Shown here: piece after piece, positions 47,450 to 58,196 of the stretch
How positions within the stretch are numbered: the first letter of the stretch is position 1
Layout of the letters: every line of letters starts with the position of its first letter
Assembly (NCBI GenBank): GCA_904063045.1
Contig: CAJFCJ010000005.1
Location: forward strand, 1,085,167 to 1,149,166
Source: Dimorphilus gyrociliatus
Taxonomy: Eukaryota; Annelida; Polychaeta; Dinophilidae
Length of the DNA stretch: 64,000 bases
Direction: 5' to 3'
Notes under the pieces: generated by a model
Told to the model about the DNA's origin: nothing
Databases searched by the model: none
What the model saw: only the letters and a program-made list of their open reading frames with translations
Translations under genes and position numbers: made by a program

Positions 47450-48858
47450 ATTGTAATCGGCGGAACAAACGTCGATTTCACTGCAGTCTTTGGAACATCT
47501 AACGTCAAAGTAATACTTATTAAACAAAGAATTTTTAATTATTTAATCAACTTGATCACTAGGAAGATGGCGCTACATATCCAGGTACTGTTAGATATAA
47601 CTTTGGTGGAGTTGGAAGAAACTTAGCTGATTGCTTGACGCGACTGAATGCCAATATACAATTTATATCCGCCATCGGAAATGACTATTTTGGCGAGAGC
47701 ATTTACAATAAATGTAATCACATGGTAAGAATGAAAAATGCCAATATAAGCTCATTAAATTCATAGTTCATTTTCCATGTTATTATCTATCGTGTTTCAA
47801 AAAGAACTTTGACAGCATTCTGAGGTCAGAAACAAATCGAACAGCAACCTATTGTGGTGTATGTAAAAGCGATGGAGAGGTTTTGAATGGTATTGGTGAT
47901 TTCGATATTCACCAGATAATCACTCCAGATTACGTAATTATAAGAGAATTATAGAAGAAATTGCAGAATAATTGTCTAATATACTGTTCTTTATTCCATA
48001 GTTGCAAACCTTTGAAACAGAATTAAAAGAAGCTAGTTTGGTGTTTGTTGATGGCAATATTCCAAAAGAATCAATATCGTATATATGCAACGTTTGTCAA
48101 AAAGCAAATACTCCTGGTTTGTCATTGAATAACTTATGATCTTTATAGTTCTTTCATAGAATATATCTCATTTCAAAAAGTTTGGTTTGAACCAACCGAT
48201 TTGAATTTGGCTTATAAAGGATTGAATTGCAATTTTACTTATACGTCACCAAATTTGGATGAATTGAGGGCCATGTCTCCAAGTCCGCAACCTTTAGGTA
48301 GTTAATTTAATTTTATCTGTTGATGAATATTTTTTTTTATCTATCTTCTGAATAGGGAAGTTATTTAAAAAAGACAATGTTAATCTGGCCGCATCACTGG
48401 GGAATAATTTGTTAAACTCCATTCCAAATATATTAATAACTTTAGGAAAACATGGTGTTCTGCTTTGTCAAAGAAATGAGGTAGTTGTAAAAATTTCGAA
48501 TGTAGCTGAGCAATCTCTCCTATAATTAAATAGGTATCATTCAACAAAAGAACATTTAGGTACTTTCCGGTTAAAGAGTGTACAAACGTTGAAAATGTTC
48601 TAGGAGCGGGAGATTGGTAAATAAATAGATAAGCCTAATCTCAAGTAATTTTTAATTAACGATTTCAGTTTGGCTGCAACGTTTGCCTATCATCATATTT
48701 TACAAGATATGGACGTAATAAGTTCAATGCAATTGGGGTTATTGGCTGCTCAAATATCGTTGACGTCCATAGAGGCTGTTTCAGCAAGTATAGTTAATAT
48801 CAATTTAGAGAAATCTAAGGCAATATTACTTGAAATGGAAACCATAGCAATTGAATAA
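47450..48858 (+). CDS. psuK: PfkB-family kinase, probable pseudouridine kinase (5-prime end unresolved)
   Basis: Exons 47450-47509, 47563-47724, 47805-47933, 48002-48116, 48181-48297, 48356-48480, 48534-48616 and 48669-48858, about 327 residues. Ribokinase-fold motifs: the opening IVIGGTNVDF, the substrate Gly-Gly motif NFGGVGRNLADCL, FISAIGNDYFGE, TSPNLDELRAM, ILITLGKHGVLL, and the catalytic anion hole VLGAGDCLAATFAYH (PfkB signature 2). Downstream of PsuG this points to phosphorylation of pseudouridine, the step before the glycosidase. The first exon opens in phase 0 without an ATG. Either an upstream exon is missed or the reading frame once continued from psuG. It is convergent with the receptor gene. 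Confidence 0.85.
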
Positions 48859-49157
48859 ATATTCCAATATTTCTGTATTTCTTTTTTCAAAGTTAACGTT
48901 TTTCTATTGATTACATCAATTTAATTGTTGTTTTTTTATACCTTAATTGATCTTAAGGTTAGAGTGTTTAGTTAATACACATATAATAACAACAGTTAGT
49001 GTATTAGAGACTTGCAAAACTGCAATATATATATATTTTACAGTATATAGACTGAATAGAATTTATAGAAGATATCAGGTACTAAAGTGAACTTTTTGTG
49101 TAATATGCACGTATAAAATATGAATTTATTGATTTTGTAGGAGAGTTAAATTTCTGC

Positions 49158-50522
49158 TTAGTCTTTTGGCGGTATAATAACAAATATAACAATTGTTGCA
49201 ACTCCCAAACCAATTGTGAATACCCAAAATAGAGTAATGTCCATCCAATCCGCTATATCTCTTTTTTTCTCCTTCACTAACTCTCCTACAGATTTAAAAT
49301 TTGACAATAGACCTCTATTTCCATTCTGGTCCGGAATATTTTCCTTAGATGGTTGATCTTTGAAATATACCTTCACAAGGAAGATAGAAATAATCAATGC
49401 TATCCACATAGCAATGACGATAACAGTAATATACGATACAAGCATTGGAGCTTGATCCGAGTTCCTTGGTAAAATATTATTAAGAGCTGTTAAAAATAAC
49501 ACAAATGCTAGTAGACTGGTCATAGACATCATAATTCGTTCACTACTCTCTGGAGGAATAATAAACGTAAAAACCGATACTAAAGATAAGATGACGCAAG
49601 GTAAAAGAATCACTAAAATATAGTATAAAGGTTTGCGCTTAAGAGTTAAATGAATGTATACTGAACAGTATTTGTAGTCTCTGTTCGTTTTAGTTTCGAT
49701 ATTTGTCACGTCTGTGTACTCCAATGTCCATTCTCCATTAGGTTTAAAGAAACCTAAGTCAATCTCTGTCAAGTTGCTTTTAATATCGACTTCATCACAA
49801 GTGTAGGTCCAAGAAGAAATCACCACTTTACAGGTATGCTTGTCAAATGGAAAATAGAATAGATTAAACGAACAAACTGTTGTTAGTTGACCAGCTGGTG
49901 CGGCGGTGACAATACCATCATGATTTACAATCACATGAAAATATTCCTGATATTGTTTATTATAGAAATCTTTTGCATTATTTTCCTGTATAAAATCAGG
50001 TTGCCAAACATATTTAGATGGTATCGTTATCTCTGAAATATTGTCAAAATTCTTAGGTCTCCAAGACAAATACTCATCCCTCCATTGCTGAATTTATAAA
50101 AGAAAATTTGACTTTTAATAGCTTTCAAATGAAAAGCAAATAGTAAAAGGCCTTAAGTTTTATTTACTTATAACGTTCGCTTTTATTTGACAACTTACCT
50201 CTATTCTCTATTTGCTAAATATACAAAACTTACAATAAATACAAGTGTACACAGTATATACTATATAGCATGTATCTCTCTTTTGAATACGTACCATAGA
50301 CTGCCAAGCAAACAATTCCAATTTGTTATTTCTTTCATCCACCCCTTGTATTTCGCTTAATTTAAAGCCGTATTTAACTGTAACAGGCTGCGAATGATTA
50401 GCAACTGGACGAGATCTTTTATCATAATCAATCATTAACCATCTTATTAATCTCTTTTCCGGATTATATTTGGCGGATAATGCTAATTGAAATGATACTA
50501 AAAATAATATGGTTCGTATCAT
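49158..50522 (-). CDS. Cys-loop ligand-gated ion channel subunit (nicotinic-like, non-alpha)
   Basis: Two exons (minus), 50295-50522 and 49158-50087, give 385 residues. The protein has a signal peptide (MIRTILFLVSFQLALSAK), an extracellular domain with WQPDF and the 13-residue Cys-loop CSFNLFYFPFDKHTC, then four spans and a very short intracellular loop between M3 and M4. M2 is preceded by ESSERI, with Glu at -1-prime and Arg at 0-prime, the cation-selective pattern, and has Leu at 9-prime. The C-loop has a single Cys (YKYCSVY) instead of the vicinal pair of nicotinic alpha subunits, so it is probably a complementary or divergent subunit. It is shorter than usual (450-500). Ligand unknown. 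Divergent from OCIAD1 by 133 bp. Confidence 0.9.
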
Positions 50523-50655
50523 GCTTAACTTTACAAGGTACACATCAACAATTTACCAATATATATTAAACAAGTTCTTTGTTAGTTATAGGAAGTGATG
50601 TTGTACTCGGCGCGCTTTATGGACTTCCTACGTTGTTAGAATTAAATTTGTAAAA

Positions 50656-51971
50656 ATGGCGAATAGCAGACCGCTTGAAACTCAAGGACTCTCATCAAAT
50701 AATAATGTCGAACAACAACAAATCGCTCAACTGCAACACCCGGTAAGTTTTACACTCGAAAATATTTTATCTTTATAGTTTGATAATTTTTTCATTGAAT
50801 TCTATTTAAAATTGCATATACTGAGAAAAATTGAGCGATAATATGAAAATGACACTTTTTAGGCAAAGATGCAATTCACAAAAGAGGAATTACTGACTCT
50901 AAAAGAATGCAACAGAGAAAGTTTCTGGAAAAGATGTAACTTTTTTACTCTCTGAAAATTTAATGTTATTAATCATTCGTTTTGACATTCAAAAGGTGTA
51001 CCATTCAGTATTGGCTTGATGACATGTACACAATATCTAATAAATGCAGGTTTGTATTAAAGAAATTATAGATGATCTTCAATTATGAAATGAAGTATGG
51101 AAAATTGTTTGTAGGGTATCTATCAAAGAGCCCAAGATTTGGGTCAATGATGAAATTGACAGCAGCTGGCTTGATAGGATACATAGGTGGAAAATTTTCG
51201 TATCAAGGAAAATGTAGAGAAAAAATTTTAGCACTAGAAAATAGTCCTTTAGCAGATGCAATGAGAAAACGTGGAACTGGTTTTATGCAACAAATGTAAC
51301 AAATCTATTTTCTTCTCATCGCAGTTTTGCTATATGATGCAATAGTGAAATATCTCTTGAAATCTTAATTTTTTTAGGTCTGTACCAAACTCTGCTGCAA
51401 ACTACCCTGAACCTGGGTCAGAAAAATTAAAGGATGAATATTCATCTAACGTTAGTGTGGATATGGATTCTAACAAAAAGTACGCTGGTTTAAATGATGC
51501 TAATCGTCCTACCATAGAAGGTGAATAATTCTAAACTGAATTTCAATTATTAAATTACACTATTCTCAAAAATCTACAGGTGATAACATTTTTCAAAAAC
51601 AACGACTAGAACCACTTCAAACTGAAACTGTCACAAGAAGTTATGACGATCTCAGGAAACAAAATAGAGAAGACTATGCAAAAAAAATGGCATCGGGTTG
51701 GAAATCTGCAGAGCCTGCAACGAGAAAAGAAGAGCCCTCAAGAGAGAGATCAGGCTAGTATTATTTTTTAGTCTCACTTTAATACAAACTTACATTGGTA
51801 ATAATCTCTTTTTTATTCATTTATAGACGCAGAACCCAAATATGTCTGGGACTCAGCCCCAAATCGATCAAAGAGTAAGTATTTTTTTTTCCATTTCCCC
51901 TTAATTCCTAAAGATTTGTATCTAATCTAGGAGTAAAAACAAATCAATATGGAGATGTCATAGAAGACTAA
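50656..51971 (+). CDS. OCIAD1: OCIA domain-containing protein 1
   Basis: Eight exons: 50656-50742, 50863-50935, 50996-51049, 51115-51295, 51378-51520, 51580-51753, 51827-51874 and 51931-51971, giving 266 residues. OCIAD1 sits in mitochondrial and endosomal membranes and helps assemble respiratory complex III. The OCIA domain runs from FTKEELLTLKECNRESFWKR through two hydrophobic segments (CVPFSIGLMTCTQYLI and LTAAGLIGYIGGKFSYQG) to CREKILALENSPLAD. The C-terminal blocks SYDDLRKQNREDY and RVKTNQYGD match vertebrate OCIAD1. The intron 51754-51826 starts with GC instead of GT (TCAG|GCTAGT); using the nearby GT would bring in a stop. Confidence 0.9.
51754..51826 (+). other. GC-AG intron in OCIAD1
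   Basis: The phase of the flanking exons (1 and 1) and family similarity on both sides require a cut after TCAG at 51753. The intron then begins GCTAGT and ends TTATAG. Confidence 0.6.
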
Positions 51972-52364
51972 CTTCTCCTTGGAATTCAAAAAACCTGTTA
52001 TAAACTTGTTTTGTAGTAATTGAATACAATTCGTTGTAAATGATTTCCAGCTAAGCCAAGTTTTTATCAATCAGTAGATATGGTGGATAGCTTATTTGTA
52101 TACTAGTTATTATACAGGATATACACTATATCTATATGTGTGTATATAATAATGTATGTGAATGTGACATAAGCTTCATTATTACGTATAGTTAGCTGAT
52201 CTTATCTGATAAACCTACGAATCTACAACCACTCATTTAAATCGGATACTCCCACCGCTGATACCAAATATTTATTGACAGCCTCTTAAAAATATTGTCA
52301 TACTGATTTATGTTTTGCTTCCAAGTGATCTTATTAATTTGATAAAGTCATTCGCAATTGGATC
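51972..52364. other. Intergenic DNA, OCIAD1 3-prime flank
   Basis: No gene or clear regulatory motif seen. Confidence 0.6.
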
Positions 52365-53639
52365 ATGGCCAAAGCTCCTTCGATCATATCAAAAAATGGA
52401 CTAATTAAACGAATATCAACCGATCAGCGCGAAGACGTCTTATCTAGCTGCCCAAATTTATTCAATTCTGTTGAAGTTGAGCAGGAAAATCAGAATTTAT
52501 CAAATGCAAACAATCAGTCGAATAAGATGAATCAGCGGGAACGCTGCATTGGAACATCAATTGATATGTTTTTGGATTATAATGACTATCTGGACGAAGA
52601 AGAGAGAGCACTGACAGAATTTATTTTTGAAAAAGATAAGGCTAGAGTTAAGTTGGAATTTGAGAAACAATTAGATCATTTGAAAACTGCCACACAGACA
52701 TTTTTCCGGGAGAAACGAGACAAAGTTAAGGCGCTAAAAAATTCTCAAAAAAGATTAAGTCGAACAATTGAAGATAATCGAAAAGCTTGCAAACTATTCG
52801 TAGAACAAAATTTAATGATTCTTTTACGAAGTATTTCTTATACCCCGCAAGAATATTCAATGGGAAAACTTGAAATAACTGGAAAATTAGTAAAGCTAGT
52901 TATCATTTATCAATCCGAAATGGCTAATTGTAAAGTTGTCAGGGGGATGTGTGTCAACAATAACGAAATATACATAATAAAATGGTCAAGTTTCCTCCCG
53001 ACTACTTCCACAATTTGCATATATAATTTAGCAGGCAGTTATGTACGAGATGTGAGCAAAACACAAGCAGAGCTTACGGCGATAGAATCGAAGGACAATG
53101 GACTCTTTTATGTTGCCGACATGACGAATAATTGTATCATGCAGTCGAGAGATTGCAAAGAATTCGATCAACTGATAGAAGTCGAATATCCTCAAGGTAT
53201 AGCCATTTGTTCAGATGGAATTATAATTGCCTGCGACGATCCAAAAACATCTCATGAACATACTGTTAACATTTTTAAATATACTTTCGATGGAGATTTC
53301 ATTTTCCATTACAAAGACAGATGTCACTCCCTGTACAAAATTTGTTGTTCGGGATATAATTTAATATGTACTCATGATCACGACAACGAAATAATGGTTT
53401 TGGATACGGAAAAGAATCAAAAAACCAGATTGATTCTTGAGGAAGGCTATACTCCAATTGGAGTTTGCTCTTTACCAAACGGAGCTTTTGCGATTGCTAA
53501 TCATAGTAAAATGAGCTTAACAATTTATGATAACACAAGTTTGGAAATATGCGAACTGCAATTGAGTGAAAAACCAGTGCACCTAAGCTTTTATGAAAAT
53601 GATTCGAACTACTATCTTGTTTGTTACGCAGTATATTGA
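52365..53639 (+). CDS. Unassigned coiled-coil plus beta-propeller-like protein
   Basis: Intronless frame of 424 residues. After a polar N-terminus, residues about 75-150 are heptad-rich and charged (EERALTEFIFEKDKARVKLE, then EKRDKVKALKNSQKRLSRTI), predicting a coiled coil. Residues about 190-420 contain repeating short beta units separated by loops (GMCVNNNEIYII, GLFYVADMTNNCIM, GIAICSDGIIIACDD, GVCSLPNGAFAIANHS), resembling a six-bladed NHL/TRIM-type propeller. This coiled coil-propeller order is that of TRIM2/3-like proteins, but RING and B-box are absent. It may be a fast-evolving relative. No function is claimed. Confidence 0.75.
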   Translation: MAKAPSIISKNGLIKRISTDQREDVLSSCPNLFNSVEVEQENQNLSNANNQSNKMNQRERCIGTSIDMFLDYNDYLDEEERALTEFIFEKDKARVKLEFEKQLDHLKTATQTFFREKRDKVKALKNSQKRLSRTIEDNRKACKLFVEQNLMILLRSISYTPQEYSMGKLEITGKLVKLVIIYQSEMANCKVVRGMCVNNNEIYIIKWSSFLPTTSTICIYNLAGSYVRDVSKTQAELTAIESKDNGLFYVADMTNNCIMQSRDCKEFDQLIEVEYPQGIAICSDGIIIACDDPKTSHEHTVNIFKYTFDGDFIFHYKDRCHSLYKICCSGYNLICTHDHDNEIMVLDTEKNQKTRLILEEGYTPIGVCSLPNGAFAIANHSKMSLTIYDNTSLEICELQLSEKPVHLSFYENDSNYYLVCYAVY

Positions 53640-54034
53640 AGTATGAGAATATTCATGTTTGAGTATTGGCTTCGTTACAATGCATGAATATGATAATTAA
53701 ATAGAATATCTATATAAATAGATATGTAAAGCCTTATTTTAAAAAAACTGTAGGAAAAACTCATTTTGTAATTATCCAATTTACCCGCTTCGAGTGACCA
53801 TGACCCTTTTAGCATAATGAAACCGATCTTAACCGGTGAAGAATTTTCGATTCCGTTTCCTGTACTCTAGAATCCAAATAAACTTAAAATTTCTAGAAAC
53901 CTTCTGGTGCAATTTTTATAAACAAGTACTGCTAATGTTTTAACTAAAATAAGGATATAACTCATAGGTAAGGATTGTGAGGATTCTGTGACAGAACGAT
54001 TTAAGTATTTTTTCAACCACTATTCAGAAAAATC
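53640..54034. other. Intergenic DNA
   Basis: No gene seen. Contains 3-prime UTR of the preceding gene and the promoter of the BTB gene. Confidence 0.6.
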
Positions 54035-55018
54035 ATGAATGAAGATCATGACTATGCTCAAGACTCTTCATCAAATCAGGATTTGATAAAGAAAATGATG
54101 GAAGAACGCTTAAAACCAAGAATATGTCTAAAACGGCTTCATGTTACCAAACCCTATAAATTTAAAACGGAGCCTGCAGTCGGTTCACTCTTTAACAAGC
54201 CAGATTTTAGTGACCTCGTTGTTCTGTCTGCTAATCAATCGTTTTATGTCCATAAACTGATATTGGCTGCCAACAGTGAAGTATTTCGACACCTTCTATG
54301 TGGTCAATGGGCTGAAAGGAGTCAAAAAGAACTAAGATTGCAAGAGCATGAGGTATGCCAACCTCATGTTGGCAACTTCCTAGAGTTTTTCTATACAGGA
54401 AGTGTGTGGCTGAGCTCGAAAACTACTTTGGCTCTATTTGTTTTATCCGACAAGTACGACGTTTCATCCCTTCGGGAAGGTTGCGTCAGATTTTTATTGG
54501 ACGCCCTAAGAGTAATGACTAGTGATGGTCAACAGCTACCTATTGAAACTTTAGATGTTGATACTCTCTATCATCTGTTAACAACCTGGTCGGCGTGCTG
54601 CCCTGAAATTACCTCAGCTGCTAAGTACAATTTAGCTTGTCGCTTGTCGCATGCCCATAGATCATCAAATGATCCATTTATCTCTTCTCTACCAATGGAA
54701 GTCCTAATACAATTAGTTCATTACGATAATTTACCTTCCATTGACGAATTCAAACTGTGGCAGACTATTGTTAAACTGATTCAATCAAGACAACTTGATA
54801 ATGACGTTGAAAGTGAACTACTGTCTGGAATACGATACGGTCTACTAAGTTCCGATCAATTGTACGACGTGGAACAGCATCCTTTGACCCGAACGCATTC
54901 AGTCATCGGTCAAATGGTCTACTGTGCTGTCGTAAAATTGGCTTTTGGTTCTAAACATCCAGATGATCCTAGATTTACTGGAAGTTTATTTATGCCTCGT
55001 TCACCGTTGCATATGTAA
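54035..55018 (+). CDS. BTB-BACK domain protein (BTBD17-like)
   Basis: Intronless, 327 residues. A BTB/POZ domain spans about residues 50-150 (FSDLVVLSANQSFYVHKLIL, NSEVFRHLLCGQWAE, FLEFFYTGSVWLSS, LFVLSDKYDVSSLREGCVRF). A BACK-like helical region follows (TLYHLLTTWSACCPEI, LPMEVLIQLVHYDNLPSIDE, FKLWQTIVKLIQSRQ). No Kelch repeats are present. BTB-BACK proteins often link targets to Cullin-3; the layout recalls BTBD17, but this assignment is tentative. It is convergent with CPT1, only 142 bp away. Confidence 0.8.
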   Translation: MNEDHDYAQDSSSNQDLIKKMMEERLKPRICLKRLHVTKPYKFKTEPAVGSLFNKPDFSDLVVLSANQSFYVHKLILAANSEVFRHLLCGQWAERSQKELRLQEHEVCQPHVGNFLEFFYTGSVWLSSKTTLALFVLSDKYDVSSLREGCVRFLLDALRVMTSDGQQLPIETLDVDTLYHLLTTWSACCPEITSAAKYNLACRLSHAHRSSNDPFISSLPMEVLIQLVHYDNLPSIDEFKLWQTIVKLIQSRQLDNDVESELLSGIRYGLLSSDQLYDVEQHPLTRTHSVIGQMVYCAVVKLAFGSKHPDDPRFTGSLFMPRSPLHM

Positions 55019-55160
55019 TCATATTTGGAATAAAATTTCCGTATCTACTAAGTGACAGGTAAAAAAGTTAATAGCAACTCCAGCCGTCATAGCGTCCAGA
55101 AAACGCATCAGGGCATTAATCGAAGTTACTAGCAACTACTTGACAAGTGCATTTAAATAT

Positions 55161-58153
55161 TTAAACGAACAATTTCTTCATATCCAGCAAAGCTTTGTTA
55201 ATTTCTTTCATCAAATTTTCACTGCTAGTTGTTGAGCAGTCTTTCCAGCTAGTGATGTTAATATGTACTGTTAGAAAAAGAAAGACTATTTAACAATCGA
55301 TTTTCAAAATGAAGGTCTCTACGTACGTAAATCATCAGTGACTACATTATAGCAAACTCCGTATCCTTCGTGGCAAGATGGTCCAAAACTGCCGCCTGAA
55401 TAAGGAATATCAAATTTTGGTGGGTCGTACTCAGCAATACGGGTAGGAGTCTGAGATGTGGACAGAATAAATGGCGAACTGAATGCCTGTGAATAAAAAT
55501 AATTTTTTTGTGAACTAAAGTTTTAATATATTACAATAATAAGATACCTTATCCTGAAAAATAAGCGGTATATCCATACCCAGCTCTCTTGACGCACAAT
55601 ATAATGCAAACAAATGTCTATCGCATCCATCTCCCTTAGTAGCATCCAAACGGAATTGTCCTTGATACTTGATGGCTTCCTTTAAAAAGTGAATTCTTTC
55701 CTTATCATTTGAATTTTTGTCATCCATGGCTAAAACAAAGTTCCTGGAATATTGGGATGCAGGATGAATTGTTTCTGTTCTCCCAAGTAAGAATAATCTA
55801 GAAGTAGCTGGCTCGTATGTCTTTGGAGTGTGCTTATGCAACCTATTATAAGCCAGTTGGAGCATCATTTGGATATAGCCATCGGGACTTAATTTAAATT
55901 TCTTAATCTGCCCTTTGCTATAAGGGGCCAAGAAAGATCGAAGGTCAAAATTTTCAATTATTGTTTTCATTTCCAATTGAGCTGACTCAACACGATTAAC
56001 CATATGATCATCTAACTCCCAAACTAGTTCAACAGGCGGTTGTAAACTCGTTTGGCCATCGCTTTCCAGTTTTACAACATCGCCATTTTCATAATATTCA
56101 TTACATAAAAGAAACTCTCCCAAAGTTGTATAAACCCACGCATCAATAAAAGAATGCTCTACATTGCTACCTCCTAAACCGTTATCATAGATGACCAAAT
56201 TAAAGCCTTTATCGAACCACCTGTTTATAGACAATGAGAATATTTGTTACGGATTAATCACAATTTATAACGAATTAAAAAACCTGTTGAAGCCGTCACC
56301 GATAAGAATACTTCTGGATAAGTCATCAGGTGTTTTAGGTTGATAAGTATCCAAATTTAGAACAAACAAACTACTCTCAATATCATCCAAAGTTTCTTTG
56401 TTCAAAACGCTTAATGCTTTTCTATCCTAAAATAAAAAATATCATCGTGTTAACGCTAATATAGATAACTATTAACTTAAGGAAAACTAACTTTTGCCCA
56501 CACAGAGCGGTTTTGTGCAGTTAGAGATGCTACAGCTCGGTTGGCAGTACCCAAACCTATTAAGATATCATATCTAAAAATAAACAAAAAAAACACATTA
56601 TGCTAAAAAACTTACTCTCAGCCTTTTCAATTATTTTTTGAAGTTGTTGCTTCATTTCGTATGCGGTCAACCTTCGTTTTATATTGTTACATGTAATATA
56701 ACAATCCAATTTGAAGTAGTGACCCAATCTTATAACAACAATGTGACTAGAGGACGAATCTTTAACAACGCTATCGATATCTTCTCCAGGTACGCGGCAT
56801 GTTCCGTAAAGGTATCTGTAATAATGATACGTTAGATATTCTTTTAATTACTCTCTTTAATTACCTATAACCGGCCATACAAAGAGGTACCATATCCATG
56901 AGCATTACTGGCTTAATTCTATTCTCCATCATATAATCATTATAACTGTAACAAAATGTGTAACGTCAGATACATACTTGTTCAATAAACGGAAAATTAC
57001 CGTAACATCTGAGTCACAACACAAGCTGCTCTTGCCACATAATCGGGAGTCCTTTCGGGTGTAAGTTTAAAAGAAATAGAATAATTGCTATTCGCTGAAA
57101 TATTTACAAACACATTTAAATTTACAATTTGATAAAAAAAAGAGTAAAGCAAACAAAAGAAAAATCTATTTAAGAGAGCAACCTGCTAAGCTATTTCGAT
57201 TAGAGAGGTAAGCAGCCTGAATCCAATAGTTGGATACCCAATTGTCTAGTGTCTTAAATCTAAAAAATGAAAGGAAAATTTAGCTTTCTACAGAAAAAGA
57301 ATAGAAACTAGAATAGAGCATTCTAGTGCGAAAATTAAAGTATGGGAAGTATAACAACCTCTTATACAAATATTTTTGTAATTTAGGCCCTTCATTTTTA
57401 CGAAAGGATTCAATAGCGTCTCTCGTTGATTTGTATTCTTCCTCAGTGACAAAATACTGGCTTACATCGGCCCATCTGTTATATAAATATTTGTTACTGT
57501 TAATCTGTAATGAACAGGACAAGTGTACTATATATTTCGTTAACCTATTTATTTGGGGTTAAAGATTACACGATAGATAACGATTGTAAAACATACTTAT
57601 CAAGAGTAACATCCAATGGAGGCAATGGTTGTTTGGGAAGTAATTTCTGATAGCTAAAAGTTTCTGAACGGTAAAAATATTGTAACAACTTGAGGCAAAA
57701 CGCCCATATCTGTAACACACAAAAAAAAATCAATAAAGCATTTCATCTCCCCAAAGACTAACCTTTGTCTTCGCAGATTTCGGATGAGTTAACCACCCTT
57801 GATAGCTCAGACATGCAGCTAAAAGATTTTTAATGCTGATTTCTGCCAATTTAAAACCAGTAACTCCTATTATAAAACCAATAACACACGATATCGTAGG
57901 CCTAATAAAAATCGAACGAATCCATTCATCATCCCCAATCGAACCAAGAGCAGTTTTTATGGGAAAGATGGATGGTTGTATCAAGCCACATGCCACTGCA
58001 CCCGTTAGACCAGCGGTCGACGGCTTGATTATTCGAGAAGCAGTACTTGATTTTAGAATAAAATATTTATTCCAAGACGACATATTGCCGGTTAGAAATC
58101 GAATGCTATTCTGCTGCACTGTTCGGTACACCGCAGTGTCCGTATCTAAGTTG
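55161..58153 (-). CDS. CPT1: Carnitine O-palmitoyltransferase 1
   Basis: Twelve exons (minus): 57763-58153, 57597-57709, 57359-57475, 57183-57259, 57001-57094, 56865-56945, 56616-56815, 56492-56556, 56284-56426, 55548-56220, 55327-55486 and 55161-55267. From the ATG at 58083 this gives 716 residues. Similarity continues upstream (SIRFLTGN before MSSWNKYF) to an acceptor at 58153, so a further start exon probably exists. CPT1 transfers long-chain acyl groups to carnitine at the outer mitochondrial membrane. Two N-terminal spans, then LSYQGWLTHPKS, NSNYSISF, IPGEE-like VPGEDIDS, WFDKGFNLVIYDNG, catalytic His in NVEHSFIDAW, GRTETIHPAS, GCDRHLFALYCASRELG, STSQTPT and GGSFGPSCHEGYGV. The usual EHxWAD motif is altered to EHSFID. 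Confidence 0.92.
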
Positions 58154-58196
58154 CTATTAGTAACAATGTAAATACAGAGCGTTAGTTTACAAGATA
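58154..58196. promoter_or_regulatory. Very short divergent spacer between CPT1 and LRGUK
   Basis: The LRGUK start codon lies 113 bp from the CPT1 ATG and 43 bp from the most upstream supported CPT1 exon. Transcripts probably overlap or share one core promoter. Confidence 0.4.

Noticed and set aside
54035-55018. Kelch-repeat protein
   Set aside because: The frame ends after the BACK-like region; no Kelch motifs follow.
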